A stretch of 64,000 nucleotides of DNA from Immersiella caudata (lineage: Eukaryota; Ascomycota; Sordariomycetes; Sordariales; Lasiosphaeriaceae): assembly GCA_030512335.1 (NCBI GenBank), contig JAULSU010000001.1, positions 7,006,001 to 7,070,000 on the forward strand. The letters are read 5' to 3'. The notes under the pieces are model-generated. The model worked only from the letters and a program-made list of their open reading frames with translations. It searched no databases and was not told the origin of the DNA. Every line of letters starts with the position of its first letter. The first letter of the stretch is position 1. Shown in pieces: positions 10,387-21,926 of this stretch. Made by a program: the position numbers and the translations under genes.

Positions 10387-13300
10387 TTAGCGGGAGCCTC
10401 CCTCGATATCGCAACATCCAAACTCCACCCTCAATCCTCCACTCTTGCCAGACTTCAGCTGTCTGCGTGTCCCTCCTCTTTTTGATCTGCAACAGCACCT
10501 GTGATCCAAACTTGATTGTCGTAGCAACCCCGGGCCAGGAGAAGCGGAAGCCGGAGTGTGGTCCTTTTGACCTCGATATTCGACGACAAGGCCTCGGGTC
10601 GCTCGACCTAAACGAACAGAATGGGTATCGTATCGCAAGCGACGGAAGCTCAACTTAAATCCAAGGTTGTGGAACCGGACCGTGTGTATGTAGCCGTGTC
10701 AAACGAAGAACACAGCGAACGCAATCTATTGCCGGGCCACGGAGAAAAAGAAAGCAAAATCCAGAGGGTGTAACCTGAGCCAGTCCAGAACAAACAAGAA
10801 GAAAATATGACTGAATAGCTTGGTAGACCGGCAGCGTCTCCTGCGTGAGGCCGGACGACAAGGTGATCTAGAGGGCCAGGAGATCAACGGTCAGCCGGCG
10901 AGTCTGTTGCACAGGGCAAGAAGGCAAGAGAGAGGGAGACCGCAAGTGTTCGTGCAGCAACCACAGCCGGCCCATCTGCCAGATTTGCCTGTTCAGGACG
11001 ACCCGAGCAGAGACGGGCACGGGAGGGTCGCTTCACCCCGCGGCCAGAGCCAAGCAGCTCACCCCTAAACAGCCGGGTCGCAAAAGGGGTCGCAACTGAA
11101 AAGGACCACGTACATTTGGTGTTTCGACGCGTTGCTGACGGAATTTCTTCCCGCAACGCTGAATTGAATTAATTGCCGCTGGCAACACAACCTCTGAAAA
11201 AAAACGAGAGCACCCGTCGGGTCTGACCTGCGCTGGCCAGGAGCACCTTTGGGGTTGTTGGCGAAGCAGAGAATGGGTGGGCCGCCGAGGAGCGCCGAGG
11301 GAAGCGAAGGCAACGTGAGTACCACCACTGGCAGTGGGTTGGGTCGGGAGTGGAAATGGAAGAGAGGACGACACCCTTCTGCATGTAGTGCACAACACCA
11401 GTGGTGCGTGGACGGTTGCTGGTGTTTCAGGTTTGCGGAACGGGGCAGAACCTCTCGCGGGGACGCCCAGCCCTGGCCAACAGGGGGCAGGCGTTTGAGA
11501 GTCGATGATCAGGAGAAAATCAAGCAGCGCACGCAGGCGTTCGCAGGGCTGGTGGGCAGGCAGAGAACTCGGATCTCAAAAGCGTACTGCTGCGGAGAGG
11601 GCGGTGATTTGTGGGATCTCGGGTGCGTTGTTTGGATATACAGGCCCAGCGGGATGGATCCAGATCACCGGTAGACGAGCAGCACCAGCCACGGCGAGAA
11701 TCAGACAGCGTAAAATGGAGGTTGCTGACCGCAGCCAAAGGCGAGGAAGAGGAGGGGCGTATGTCGTCAAGACCGCGCGGAATCCGGGAAATGGATGCAG
11801 GCCAAAGAAGAAGCGAGCGTGGTCGAGATGTAAGTCCCCCGGCTTGAGACGAAGATAGCGAGCGGCTTTGCAAAAGCCACGGCTTGCTCGAGCGTCGGCA
11901 GGGCGTCGGCACTATTGCTGCTTGGCTGGCTCACTTGTGCCGCACGAGAGCAGACCGCGGCGTAAAAAGGACGAAGGCAAAAAGCAGAGAGCAGGCGCAG
12001 CCGGTGAACAACGGGGTCGGAGACAGGAAGGAACGCGAGAAGCTTTGACATCTGCATCTCACGTCTGGGGGCCTGTTGGGGCTCTGCAAGCTTCGGGGTC
12101 ATTAGCTCGGACGACCCTTGTCCGTGGACAGAGCACTGGCTTCAAACAAGGGCCATCGAGGAGATCAGTGCATCTGTCCTGCAGGTAACAGCCCGTATTA
12201 CCAGGATATACACATCTTGGTTCAGTTGCCAAAGCTGCCGATGGTGACCTGTTATGTGATAGGGGCTAGTGTAGGAGGGGAGAAGCCATCTAGTCAGCGA
12301 TGTCACCCATTGCCATAGATAGAACATCCTCCGCGTGGGGGAAGGTCAATGGCTGCGCAAACGCGAGGGAGGGCCGTCGAAGAATGCCAACTTGAGGATT
12401 TCGCCCCCCCCCCCATCCGTAACTTTCTCGGGGGCGGCTTTCGGTGCTCCCTGAGCTTTTCAACAAACCGTTTGTTCTAGATGGTGTCGGTTTTGTTATG
12501 GATGCCTACCTTACCTAACGCTTCACTAAGCTAACGTGCAGCCTGCACCCGTTGCGATGCGCGCCCAAAGGCAAACTCAAAAATGAACGATGAAGGCGAG
12601 CGATGGGATGTTGCAGCACGTAGTCATCAGCAAGACGGCAATTCAGCACGTGGAAAATTACAGGTTTCCTTCACCTGGTTGGTACCTTGCAGTTGGCCAA
12701 AAGCCCAGGAACCGATTTCTGAGCAAAAGAGGACTGCCCCTCAAACAACCCCTGTGAGCGATGACCCCGTGGCTGACATCGAGGTGCCATAAGGGCCCCA
12801 CCATGTCTAATCGGAAACACTAGCGCCGTCACTTGCAGCTCTCCTTTTCCCACCGCTTGGCACGGGCGCAGCTCATCCATCTCGACGCCAGCGTCTGGCC
12901 ATTTTGAGTTCTGCGCGTAGCAAAAGCCACCAACGCGCCTCGCCCAAACTGCAAACTGGCGGTTAGTCTTACGCGTCCGCGGAAATTAGCAGCGACACGG
13001 ATTCCGCACAGGTCCTGAACACTGTCCAACCTCACGTGTTCGTTCGCACGCCTCGGTGGCTTGACTCTCCCGCACTGGTGGGGGCTTCTAGTGTTCCACT
13101 CCCATGCCGCCAACCGAGACTTGATCCTGCGGGGTCTAAAACGTCGAACGGTCGAATTGACGACGAGCATGCACTACCCCGGACAGAACCGCGGCGGGAT
13201 CCCTACAACCATTGAAGTTCAGCGCAACATGTTGACCCCTCGCTTCCGAGCGATTCTGGGAGATGAGCAGCAAAGAGTCTGGACGGAGGGGCCAGTTTGA

Positions 13301-14049
13301 AACGAAACAGAAACCAGGCACGAACTCCTCCAAGCTGAACCGCCATCAGACGACGGGGAGCAGCGGAAGATTGTCCGTGACCCAACGGTCACTCGGAGAT
13401 CAATGGGCCGCCAGGGCTGAGATGGGAGCCATGGCGCTGAGAAGGGGACAAGCGTGTTGTCGCAAACTTGTGTCGTCACATCGAGCGAATGACAATTGAC
13501 GAACACCAGGGAGCTGTGCTCTGTAGCCGCCCGTGTCAATATCGAAAACCAACATCAGCAAATTGCAACCGACCACAGCTACCCGGAACTGCTCCAATGG
13601 CATCATCACTACCCGTTTGTTCGACTGTGCGGATCGGCGAAGATTTTCTCTAGCAACCACGAGCTGTGCCCAACGGATGTGCAGCGCAGCACGAAGCTCC
13701 TTTGCGCTTGCCGATCTACATTACATACATCGAAGGTTTTCCGTCTGTTGAGGAAAAAGCAGATTCTTCCAGCCGTCAAGCAGTTTTTTTGTCGCGTTTC
13801 AGGTTAAATTGGCATTTCGTTGGCCAAAGGGGGTGTCGGTGTTTTACCCGGCGCTCTGTTCCCGTCCACGGATGCCACATTTGGTCTGAGCAGGTCGTCT
13901 TTGCGGTGTTGTGCCCGCGTTGGTTCCGGCTCTCGCTCCGAGTCCGCCGCCGCGAGCCGTTGTTGTGCTCTCAATACTAGCAAGGCTGTTTGCGTAGCGC
14001 ATACTACTCAACGGAATTGTGAAATATTGCCTTTCGGTCTGCTGTTCTC
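10387..14049. other. gene-poor intergenic region, 3.7 kb
   Basis: I find no supported coding sequence. The many overlapping frames of 60-140 codons on both strands are what GC-rich DNA gives by chance; none has a domain, signal peptide or convincing splice partners. The part near 10400-10700 is presumably the promoter of the EGF-protein gene. Confidence 0.45.
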
Positions 14050-15215
14050 TCAGATGAGGATGTCTTCCGCATATTCTTCATGCTCCCTGAGGAAATCTTG
14101 AGCCGAAAACCTGTTACTCAGGCCTTTCACATGGATGATGGTTTCAGCGACCTGCATGTAGCCCTCGGAGAAGTGCTTCCACAGCGAACCATTCCTCACA
14201 CTGGAGACGAAGAGTTAGTTGTCTCCAGTGACCATTGCTCCTCTGAAGGCCCGATATACCAAATCGGGCTGCTCTGCGAGATCCACAAACTCGCATTTTC
14301 CAAAATCCAGAAGCCAGATTCGTGTAGTACGAATAGGGTCACTTGCATCGTCTGGCTGAAGCAGAGTCGTGCAAAACACAAACTCAACATCGTCGCCGTT
14401 GACGCCGACGCCCCTCTACTCCCGTTAGCATCTCCCCAACATCCATAGCAGAGTACAAAGCAGGGTAAACACATACCAATGCATCGCCCCATACCCCTTC
14501 CCCAGTTCCCTCGCAAGGCTTCCGACATCCACCCCAACCTTCTTCACATCTTCCAAGTAAACCGGAAAGTTCCGCACCGACACTCCCTTTCCCACCGGCC
14601 TCGGCCTGTTCCTACCCAGATACGGCCTCACCAAATAATGTTCATTCCCCTGGGAGCTCAAAACCTGCTCCCAGTCCCCCTTCTCGTAAAAGACCTCCAC
14701 CAACGCCTTCCTAGCAATCTTCGTGAGTGGGTATATCCTCTCCAGCTCTACCACCATTGTTGAAGTTGCATCCTGCTCGGGGTGTCCCGCTTCCCAGAGC
14801 GTCTTCGCCGCTCCCTCTTCATCGTAGAACGCTTTGAGTAAGGGGATGAGGATGTCAATGGGAGCCTTCCCCCTGTGACTGGTTGAAGTTCCGGGAGAGT
14901 CCGGTACAGTATCTCCAGCTGATGAAACGCATGTGTACTTCCTCCAAGCTTTCTCCATCCTTTGAAGGATTGCGTATTCGTTTGTGAGGTTGGATCTCTT
15001 TTGGGCGTTGTCGGGGGGGGGGGGGGGTTCTTGAACGCGGAGACGGAATACGGGAGCTCGTAGATGGTGGCTTAAAGGGCCTTCGCCAATGTTGACCGGG
15101 TGTTTGGGGCGGTGTAGTTGGAGGTGGCGCGGATGGCGGTGAAGTGCGTGAGGGAGTCGCGGAAAATGGAGGAAGGGTGGTTTTGGATGGAGTGGGCGTC
15201 GACGGGGGAGGCCAT
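14050..15215 (-). pseudogene. broken DUF3669-domain gene
   Basis: Exons 15215-14477 and 14413-14050; about 367 codons if read through the lesions. The model begins MASPVDAHSIQ, continues through YPLTKIARKALVEVFY and KGYGAMHW, and crosses a 63-bp intron (gtatgt donor, gctaac branch) into GVNGDDVEFVF. It goes on with WLLDFGKCEFVDL, a segment like GDNxLFVSSV, LWKHFSEGY and a C-terminal helix. The AMHW-G-DDVEFV and LDFGKC pair is the hallmark of the DUF3669 family, often fused to zinc fingers in fungi and of unknown function. Three lesions: TAA at 15072-15074, a 15-base G run at 15013-15027 (C run in the gene) that shifts the frame by one, and TAA at 14215-14217. The homopolymer shift could be a sequencing error; the two stops are independent of it. 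Confidence 0.75.
15013..15027. repeat. 15-base G homopolymer
   Basis: An uninterrupted run of 15 G on the plus strand, lying inside the broken DUF3669 gene, where it encodes a proline run. One base more or two fewer would keep the upstream and downstream frames together. Confidence 0.95.
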
Positions 15216-15936
15216 GGCGGGGGCCTGGGCTGGGGATGTGAGGCCGCTTTGTCAATGTTCAGGCGTATTTCTCGGGTCCGTCTTTCCTTGTGGAATATGG
15301 CCCTGGGGCTGAGCAGGAGGTGATAGTTTTCAACCTTTACAGTAGGGTTGGATTGTCGGCAACGTGATCTTATCATACTTTCCGATCGTATATTTCCAAG
15401 ATTATTGTCCCTGCGCGAAAATTAAGCTTCAACCTCTTGAGCCCTTCACCTATGCTACTTGGTACCATGTGTAAAACCGCGACTTTCTAGAGCTCCCCTC
15501 TTCTGTTTAGAGCGCCGCCATACCAGTCCACAGGTTGTGTCATAAACGATACTCCCCCGGGCCACTTTCACGCCTTTATCTTTACCCGGCTTTCGTTTGG
15601 GTCGAATCAACATTGAGAGATCTCATATGGTGGTCATGAGCTCAGGCCCCAATGAAGCCATGCGTTCGGCTTCCAAGTTGTCCCGTCTTGTAAAGAATAA
15701 CGGGAGTTCATAACGCCTACCACGGGTTTCTTACATCTATTTGGGTCTTTCAGGATGACCGTGACTCAGCAACTGTATCGTAATAAGCATCAACTCCATT
15801 ACAATAGACATCAATTGCGTTGCAATAACGCAGGAAAAAAGGGGGGGATCTGTTCCATATTAAAAGTCTGTATTTATATCTACACACGCCTCCAAGGAAC
15901 GTGGTAATGCATTAGCTCTATTTCCATTAGCCCTAC
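15216..15936. other. intergenic region, less GC-rich than its surroundings
   Basis: The stretch 15370-15940 is richer in A/T than most of the window and contains repeated short words around aatagacatcaattgcgttgc. I see no gene. It separates two damaged genes, so it may be an old decayed repeat, but I cannot show target-site duplications or terminal repeats. Confidence 0.35.
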
Positions 15937-16558
15937 TTACATCTCGTCGACCCCTTCATCCTCATCCTCCGTTACCTCCACGAGTCATAGCCCCCTCCTC
16001 GGTCATCTCCTCGTCAGAGTCCTCCTCGTTCCAGTGCTCGGAGCTAGCGGGAACGGCAGATAGTATTTTTTTGGCATGGCGTACCGTATCTGAAGAAACG
16101 CCGAGGAGGGTAAGGGGTGGATTTTTGGGTTTGAGGTCAAGAGCTCGTAGACATCTCCATGCTTGGTATGACCAGTGGGGGGCGTATTCGTATGCCCCAC
16201 GGTATTCAGACGGGACAGGAAAATGTCATCATCGTTCTCGCCCAGAGTCTGGAGGCCGTGTACGTTGTTGAGGGTTCTCAGATTCACCATCTGGATGTAC
16301 AAGCGGTTCGGGCCGGCTGTCTTCCTGGATAATTCTCTGGATATGCTTGATGAATTGATTCCTCAATTCTTCGTTGGTTGTTGGATGTGACCCCTCTTAC
16401 CAGGAATCGCTCTCATCCCTGAGGCAGGATGAATGCGGTGACGCCAGCAGGAGAGAACCCCGTGAGTCCGGAAGCGGTGTGGTGGTAGCCGCTTGGGGTG
16501 TCCACGTAATCGAGCCGTTCTCGACAAAACGGGCCTGAATTGCCGTTGATGGAGCCAT
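15937..16558 (-). pseudogene. possible decayed gene with acidic C-terminus
   Basis: Reading the minus strand from an ATG at 16558 gives a Thr/Ser/Pro segment up to a possible gtaagag donor near 16401. After that, coding-like stretches lie in different frames: one with LNNVHGLQTLGENDDDIF, one with YEYAPHWSYQAWRCLRALDLK followed by EHWNEEDSDEEMTEEG, and a last one ending in an acidic VTEDEDEGVDEM before TAA at 15937-15939. The frames cannot be joined by obvious introns. The protein family is not recognised. It could be a pseudogene, or an intact gene whose introns I have misplaced. Confidence 0.3.
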
Positions 16559-17654
16559 ATCAACAAAGCTGAAAATTTCTGTTAAATGTCAGCCTATGCA
16601 AATGGTGAGATATGATGGTTGTGAAACCTCTGCTGGAATTTTGCTGGCAGTTCTGCCTGGGTTCAAGACAAGAACGCCTTCCGCTCTGTGCCTAGGAAAA
16701 GTTGGTCTGATTGGCAACAAAATACATGGATCATCTGACGAGTTTTCACGTGAAATTCTGGTAAATTTTAACTCTCCCAAACGCGGACATAGGTTTGCGG
16801 CTGAAGCTCGTTTCTCCGTGCCTAAGGTACCTGAGGTACTTACCTTTCCCATGGAAGGCATGGAAAGTAAAAACGGCATGTGACCTACTGGCGAGCGATT
16901 CTCAAAATCGTACCAACTACTCTCGTTCGCACCAAGCCCCGGCCTTAGGTAAAAAGCTGGAGAGTTTTCCCCAAGGGAACATTACTGCCCCTCGAGGCAC
17001 CCTGAACTCCATGGCAGGCTCTCTCAGCAACCCAGGAACACCCTTCACATCCATACCCGAGGTATTGCACACAAGGGCAAGATTCACCCAGGGGTGAGGA
17101 GACTGATCCAGCAAGCGTAGGCAGGCCGGAGCCTGCCTTGTCACTTTTCAACCGCACCGTGCACGTCGTCGTTCATCATTTCCATTCGCTTTCTCGTCTC
17201 TCCTCTGAATTCTCCATGCTCGCTCGCCCAACATACTGTCTCATTTGTTCTCATTCAATCATCGCTTTTCATAGACCGTATTCTGGCCTCCCTGCATACA
17301 TCGATGAGGCAGCCCACTGAAACCCGACAGTAGATAGGTAGGCAGCTGCTATAAACTGAAACGCAAACAACAGTCTCAGCAAGATGCTTGCGCAAGAGAT
17401 TTCTTCCCCTTTTCAATGTCCATCATCACATCACCGCCACCAAAAAAGGTGATTTTGGAAAACGACAACACAAGAAAAGAAGATGTCAAATGATCGTATC
17501 AATGCAAGAGAGTCATTCATCCCTCATTACCTCTTTCCATCCGGCAGAAGCGACCCATGTCTTGGCACCTCCTTTTCCGGCCGGTCGGGTCGGGTTTGTA
17601 ATCATGATTTCGTTTGGTCGTCGACGTCGTGGGCGGTACCCAGTCCGCAGCCGT
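16559..17654. other. intergenic region
   Basis: About 1.1 kb without a supported gene. Near 16822-16850 there is a partly palindromic aaggtacctgaggtactta cluster of a kind common upstream of fungal genes. The 3' end of the minus-strand Rsr1-type gene should extend into the right part. Confidence 0.4.
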
Positions 17655-18767
17655 TTACAGAATCGCGCAACGTGGTCCTTGCTTTTGCTTTCTTTTCCGT
17701 CTCCTCCTGGAGGAAGAAGGGTCCTCTCCCTTGTCGTAATAAGAATCTTGCGAGTGTTCTTGAGCGTCGTCTCGTCGTAACATCTGCCGGCAGAGGTCGA
17801 CGAAGACCTCATCTACATTGGCTAGGGACATAACGGTCAGCATGATTCTCTACGAGGTGAGCTATTGCAAGACGTACTCCGTGTTCGGGCGCTAGCTTCG
17901 TAATATGGCGCCTGCCATCGCTGAGAGATCGAGAACGCCTTGGCCCGGTCAACTTGGCGTTGATCTACAAGGTCGGCCTTATTCCCCACAATAACAATGG
18001 GAATATTTTCGTCATCCTTGATACGAATGATCTCATCGCGAAGGGTAACCAGTTCCTGGAGCGATGCACGTGATGTGATGCTAAATACCAGGAGAAACCC
18101 TTGGCCGGTTTTCATGTAGAGATCCCGCATGGCAACTGCATCTCAGTTAGCAACAAGTGGATTACCGTCGAGAGTATGAGTATGAACCAACCAAACTGTT
18201 CTGTGCCAGCTGTGTCAAGGCTGTATGTGTTGTTAGAAACGCTGAAAACGGTGGTTGTCAAGACGTGCCCTTACATCTCCAACATTACTTGCCGTCCCTA
18301 GCAAGCGTCAGTACATACACGCACACGACATCCGTGCAGAGCGAAGCATACATCGACGGACACTTGTGTCCTATAGGAGTCTTCGATCGTGGGATCATAG
18401 CTCTCAATCCATTCGTTGTGAACAAACTGGGCTGCATCATGGTTGGGAACATCAGCCCTGCCAACTCAGGGGTTCAGGGGCTAGCCAAGCAGGGATAGGG
18501 ACGCACCAGTCAGACAGCTCTTGCCAACGCCACCTTAAGTAAGCAAGTACCATGTCAGCAGATGTGCCATGTGATGTCAATGTCTCGCAAGGCGGAAGCC
18601 ACTTTGCCGCCCAGGGGACTTTTGTGTTGTGGCAGGAGAGACAAACCTGCTCCCAAAACGACAACATGGAATTCCCGACTGTCGAGTTGTTAGCCCGGCT
18701 GCAGACGGAGATCAGAGGGGGTATTTGTGGCTCACGAAGGCTGGTAGGCATATCTCGATGAAGGCAT
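17655..18767 (-). CDS. rsr1: Rsr1/Bud1 (Krev-1, Rap-like) small GTPase
   Basis: Eight exons: 18767-18736, 18678-18647, 18533-18507, 18431-18352, 18297-18275, 18220-18192, 18135-17878 and 17821-17655; 215 residues, with every junction in phase. After a short N-terminal extension (MPSSRYAYQPS) come REFHVVVLGAGGVGKSCLTAQ (P-loop), the Rap/Ras effector region YDPTIEDSYR, DTAGTEQF, GNKADL and YYEASART. The tail is polybasic (RRRRKRKQKQ) and ends in CAIL, a CAAX box predicting geranylgeranylation. The family marks growth sites and signals to Cdc42; in Neurospora the orthologue is krev-1. Five of the eight exons are under 35 bases, so automated prediction could easily miss the 5' half. The longest single open frame covers only the C-terminal half. 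Confidence 0.93.
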
Positions 18768-21700
18768 CGTCACCAACTCCGCTTTGCTACTCAAGCAGCA
18801 ACGCAGGCAGATCGATACCCAGAAAAGTTCAGACCAGCTCGGGGGATCTCGGCGTATTTGCTGCCCGTTTTCGCCGCGTCTCGCAGCTCCAACTCCTCAC
18901 GGGACGCCGAAAGGCGGATGCGACGATCACAAGCCAGGTGTTCAAAGCATGCAAAAAAAGTCGGCCGGCGATGCCCAAGATCCGAAAGAAAGGTGGGCTA
19001 TGAAAAAAGTAGTTGGACGAAGAGTAACAAGACTTTTTCCCTTGTCGGACTTTTTTTTTCCTAGCAGGGGGAACGGAGGGCGACGGTTTGCCTGGGTGAC
19101 CCTTTTTTCGACAATTTTGGGGGCTGAGGGCGGGGGGCGGGATGGCCAAGAACTCGTGCAGTCGAGGCGGCGTGGTGGTGGATGCAGGTAGTCGTGCTGC
19201 GTTAGTGGACCACGGCTCGCCTATGTGATGGACTGGCGAATACAGATGCGATTTGCAGAGCAGCTGCACTCAGAGCTAAGAGAGAGTGTGTATGGAAATA
19301 GTTGCTGCGGGCTGTGGAGAGAGGGGCAAAGGGCCGAGCGTCGATGGTACGTCGTCGACTCGTCGGACAGCTCGAGGCGAGATTCCGAGGGAGACTCAGA
19401 TCTCCAGGATCTCTGTTTCGGGGGGTATAAGAGCGCGGGATAAGCCAGCGACTCCGGCGCTGTGGATGCAGTGGATGCAGGCGTGAGGAGAATAGGCGCC
19501 AGCCGTGTCGCTAAGTCGAGCGAATCCGGAGCGGTCTAGGTAGAGGGTGAGGGGAAAGAGCCGCGGGTTGAGGTACGCACAGCTATTTGTAGGAAAATCC
19601 ACTCTTCTCGTATCTTGCCAGCTCTCGTCCGCAATGCTCGGCCTCCCACCCCCTTGCATCTCAAGAACAGGACCGACTACTGGCAAACGCCTGGAGCTGG
19701 GCTCACCTCCTCGGGGAGATCCCGAGACGAGTCATCGTGGCGCCCCAGGGCAGGCAATTGGATTCTTGGAACGCCAAGGGCATGGAGGAGCAGAACAGGG
19801 AGGGACGTGGACACTGGCGGGGAGCACGGGATGCGCTTGGGAACGGCAGCCGATGATGGCACGACCAAAGGGTGGGCACGGCAGGTAGCTCAGCAGCCAG
19901 CGGCCAAAGGTCAGACAAGCTGTTGATCTGGAACCTGTCTCGGAGCTTTGGTGTCTTTGGGTTCCTCTCTCGAATTGGCCGATGGGACTGGGACGCTTTT
20001 GCAGCCCGCGTCCCGCGTGCAGACCGCAGGCCGTGCACCAAAGCAGCAGCAGCACCTGGCAGGAGCGACCTGCGGGCGAGTTCCACTTGCAGGGCAGCGC
20101 AAGAATTGGCAGCGGATGTTCCTAAAGTGCGGGCCAACGTCGTCCACTCAGGCCGCAGCGCACCGCTTCCGCGCTGGTGCTCAAGTGCTGTGAAGGAGGG
20201 GCACGACAGTGCAGGTGCTGCAGGACAGCCCCTCGAGCTAGATTCGCTGCACCACCCGTGTTCTGCCTTTCCACTCCACCAACCAACGACCGAGTTTGCC
20301 TTTCCAGATGCACAGCGACGCCAAGGTAAGGCAAGGTATCTCCGAACTGCTGCCCCGTCATCAGTCAGCCAGGCACAACAAGGGACCAGTCCAAGCAGGA
20401 CTCGGGCTCGTCCAGATCCGTTCAGGTACGCCTCCCTCCCCGCTGGCAGCAGGGACTCGTGTGGGCAGCTGTACGGAAAGGCCGCGCTCGCTGCAGTACT
20501 CCAGGGCCGCCTCGCTGCTTCACTACGATCTTTCCCAGACCAGGCTGTTTGTTGGTTTGCTCCCGGGATGTACTGTAGACGTTTTGTTCTGGCTAGGTGG
20601 GATAAGGCCCCGGAGTTTCAACGCCGGACCCTCCCGTCAGACGTCAAAGACCGCCCTAGCCGCAAGGTCCTGCCTCCCGTCCCGAACCGACCACGGAGTG
20701 ACGTAGTTTGGTCGCGCCACATCGCAGCCTTCCCTTGCCGTAAAGCCCGAGGGTGCTGAGCGAGAGCCAAAAAAAATCGCGGCGCCAACAGCAAAAGGAA
20801 GCGGAGCAAACATCAACGGACCTAGCCGAGCGGATCAGGACTGGCGGAAAAGCGACCAGGTCAACAACACATCGCTCGATACCCCAAGCGGCAGTTCCAT
20901 GGGGGTCGCATGCGGCCTTTTGGGTGTTGGAACGCCTCATTTTTGCTGCGGCGTTCGAAAAGGTTCAGGACGACCGACTTGGAGGGCGTTGAAGGGTTGG
21001 GCACCAGCGACCCCAGTCTCGCTGGACATGTTACGCCGCAGCAAGCAGCTTGTATCTCTTGCATCTCGCCCTCTCCCGACTGGACGAACCACCTTCGGGC
21101 TACCTACAGGAATGTAGCTATCGTGCGTTGCAACATTCATGACATGATGACAAGAAGGGGCCTGGGCTGGAGTGCTCCTTCTGGTCCGTGCTGTTCGCAG
21201 ACCGCCAGGTCAGTCTTCGTCCCCTATTTCACAACACGGACCTAACTGAACCACAGGGAGTCATCCGACATCTTCCCTTGCGGTTTCACCGTCTATAGTT
21301 TCTCTCGCTCATACTGCTCTAACGTCATCACGTCCCGTCGTCGTGACATGTCGGTGCCCGGGATGCGGTCGGTGGCGAAGCAACGGAATATTTTCCGTCA
21401 GGGGTCACAAAAAAGACTTGGCGACCAGCGCTCAACTGCCGGCGGTTAGCGGCAAGAAAATCGGAGACGGAATGCGACGCTACACAAACCAAAAGTTCGT
21501 CACTTTCGGCAACTCGCCTTTCTCACTCATCTACTATAGTAGATCCGGCCTTTACACTCAGAAAAATCCCCATGATCTCTGGGAGTCGGCCATATTTGGC
21601 AGCCGAGGCAGCTGAAACCTAGTGCTGTCTCGTCTCGACCACTACCTGCCGTGTGTTGGTGAAGGTGCCAATTTTGACCAAAAAGGTTCGGTAACCACAA

Positions 21701-21926
21701 ACAAGTTCGCACCACCTGCGAGCAGTCCCACCACCGGGCAAGCATTCCAGAGCTATGGAACATACGTTAGGAACCCATAACCAAGCACAGTCTAGGTTGG
21801 CTCAGGGCTGAGCCCTAGTAATTCTGTGTCATGGTGTGGTCTCTCTTCCGTCTCTCCGGCGCTCTAGGGACGGCGCTTTCTATTTTCCCCCCCAGATTGT
21901 CGGAAAGCCAAGAGGGATCGGGACAG
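18768..21926. other. gene-poor intergenic region, 3.2 kb
   Basis: No supported gene. The longest frame, on the plus strand at 19872-20759 (295 codons), has no domain, signal, transmembrane helix or sensible amino-acid pattern, and overlapping frames of similar quality exist on the other strand. I regard it as chance in GC-rich DNA. Confidence 0.4.

Noticed and set aside
19872..20759. A 295-codon plus-strand frame
   Set aside because: No motif, no signal or helix pattern, arbitrary composition; equally long frames occur by chance in this GC-rich DNA.
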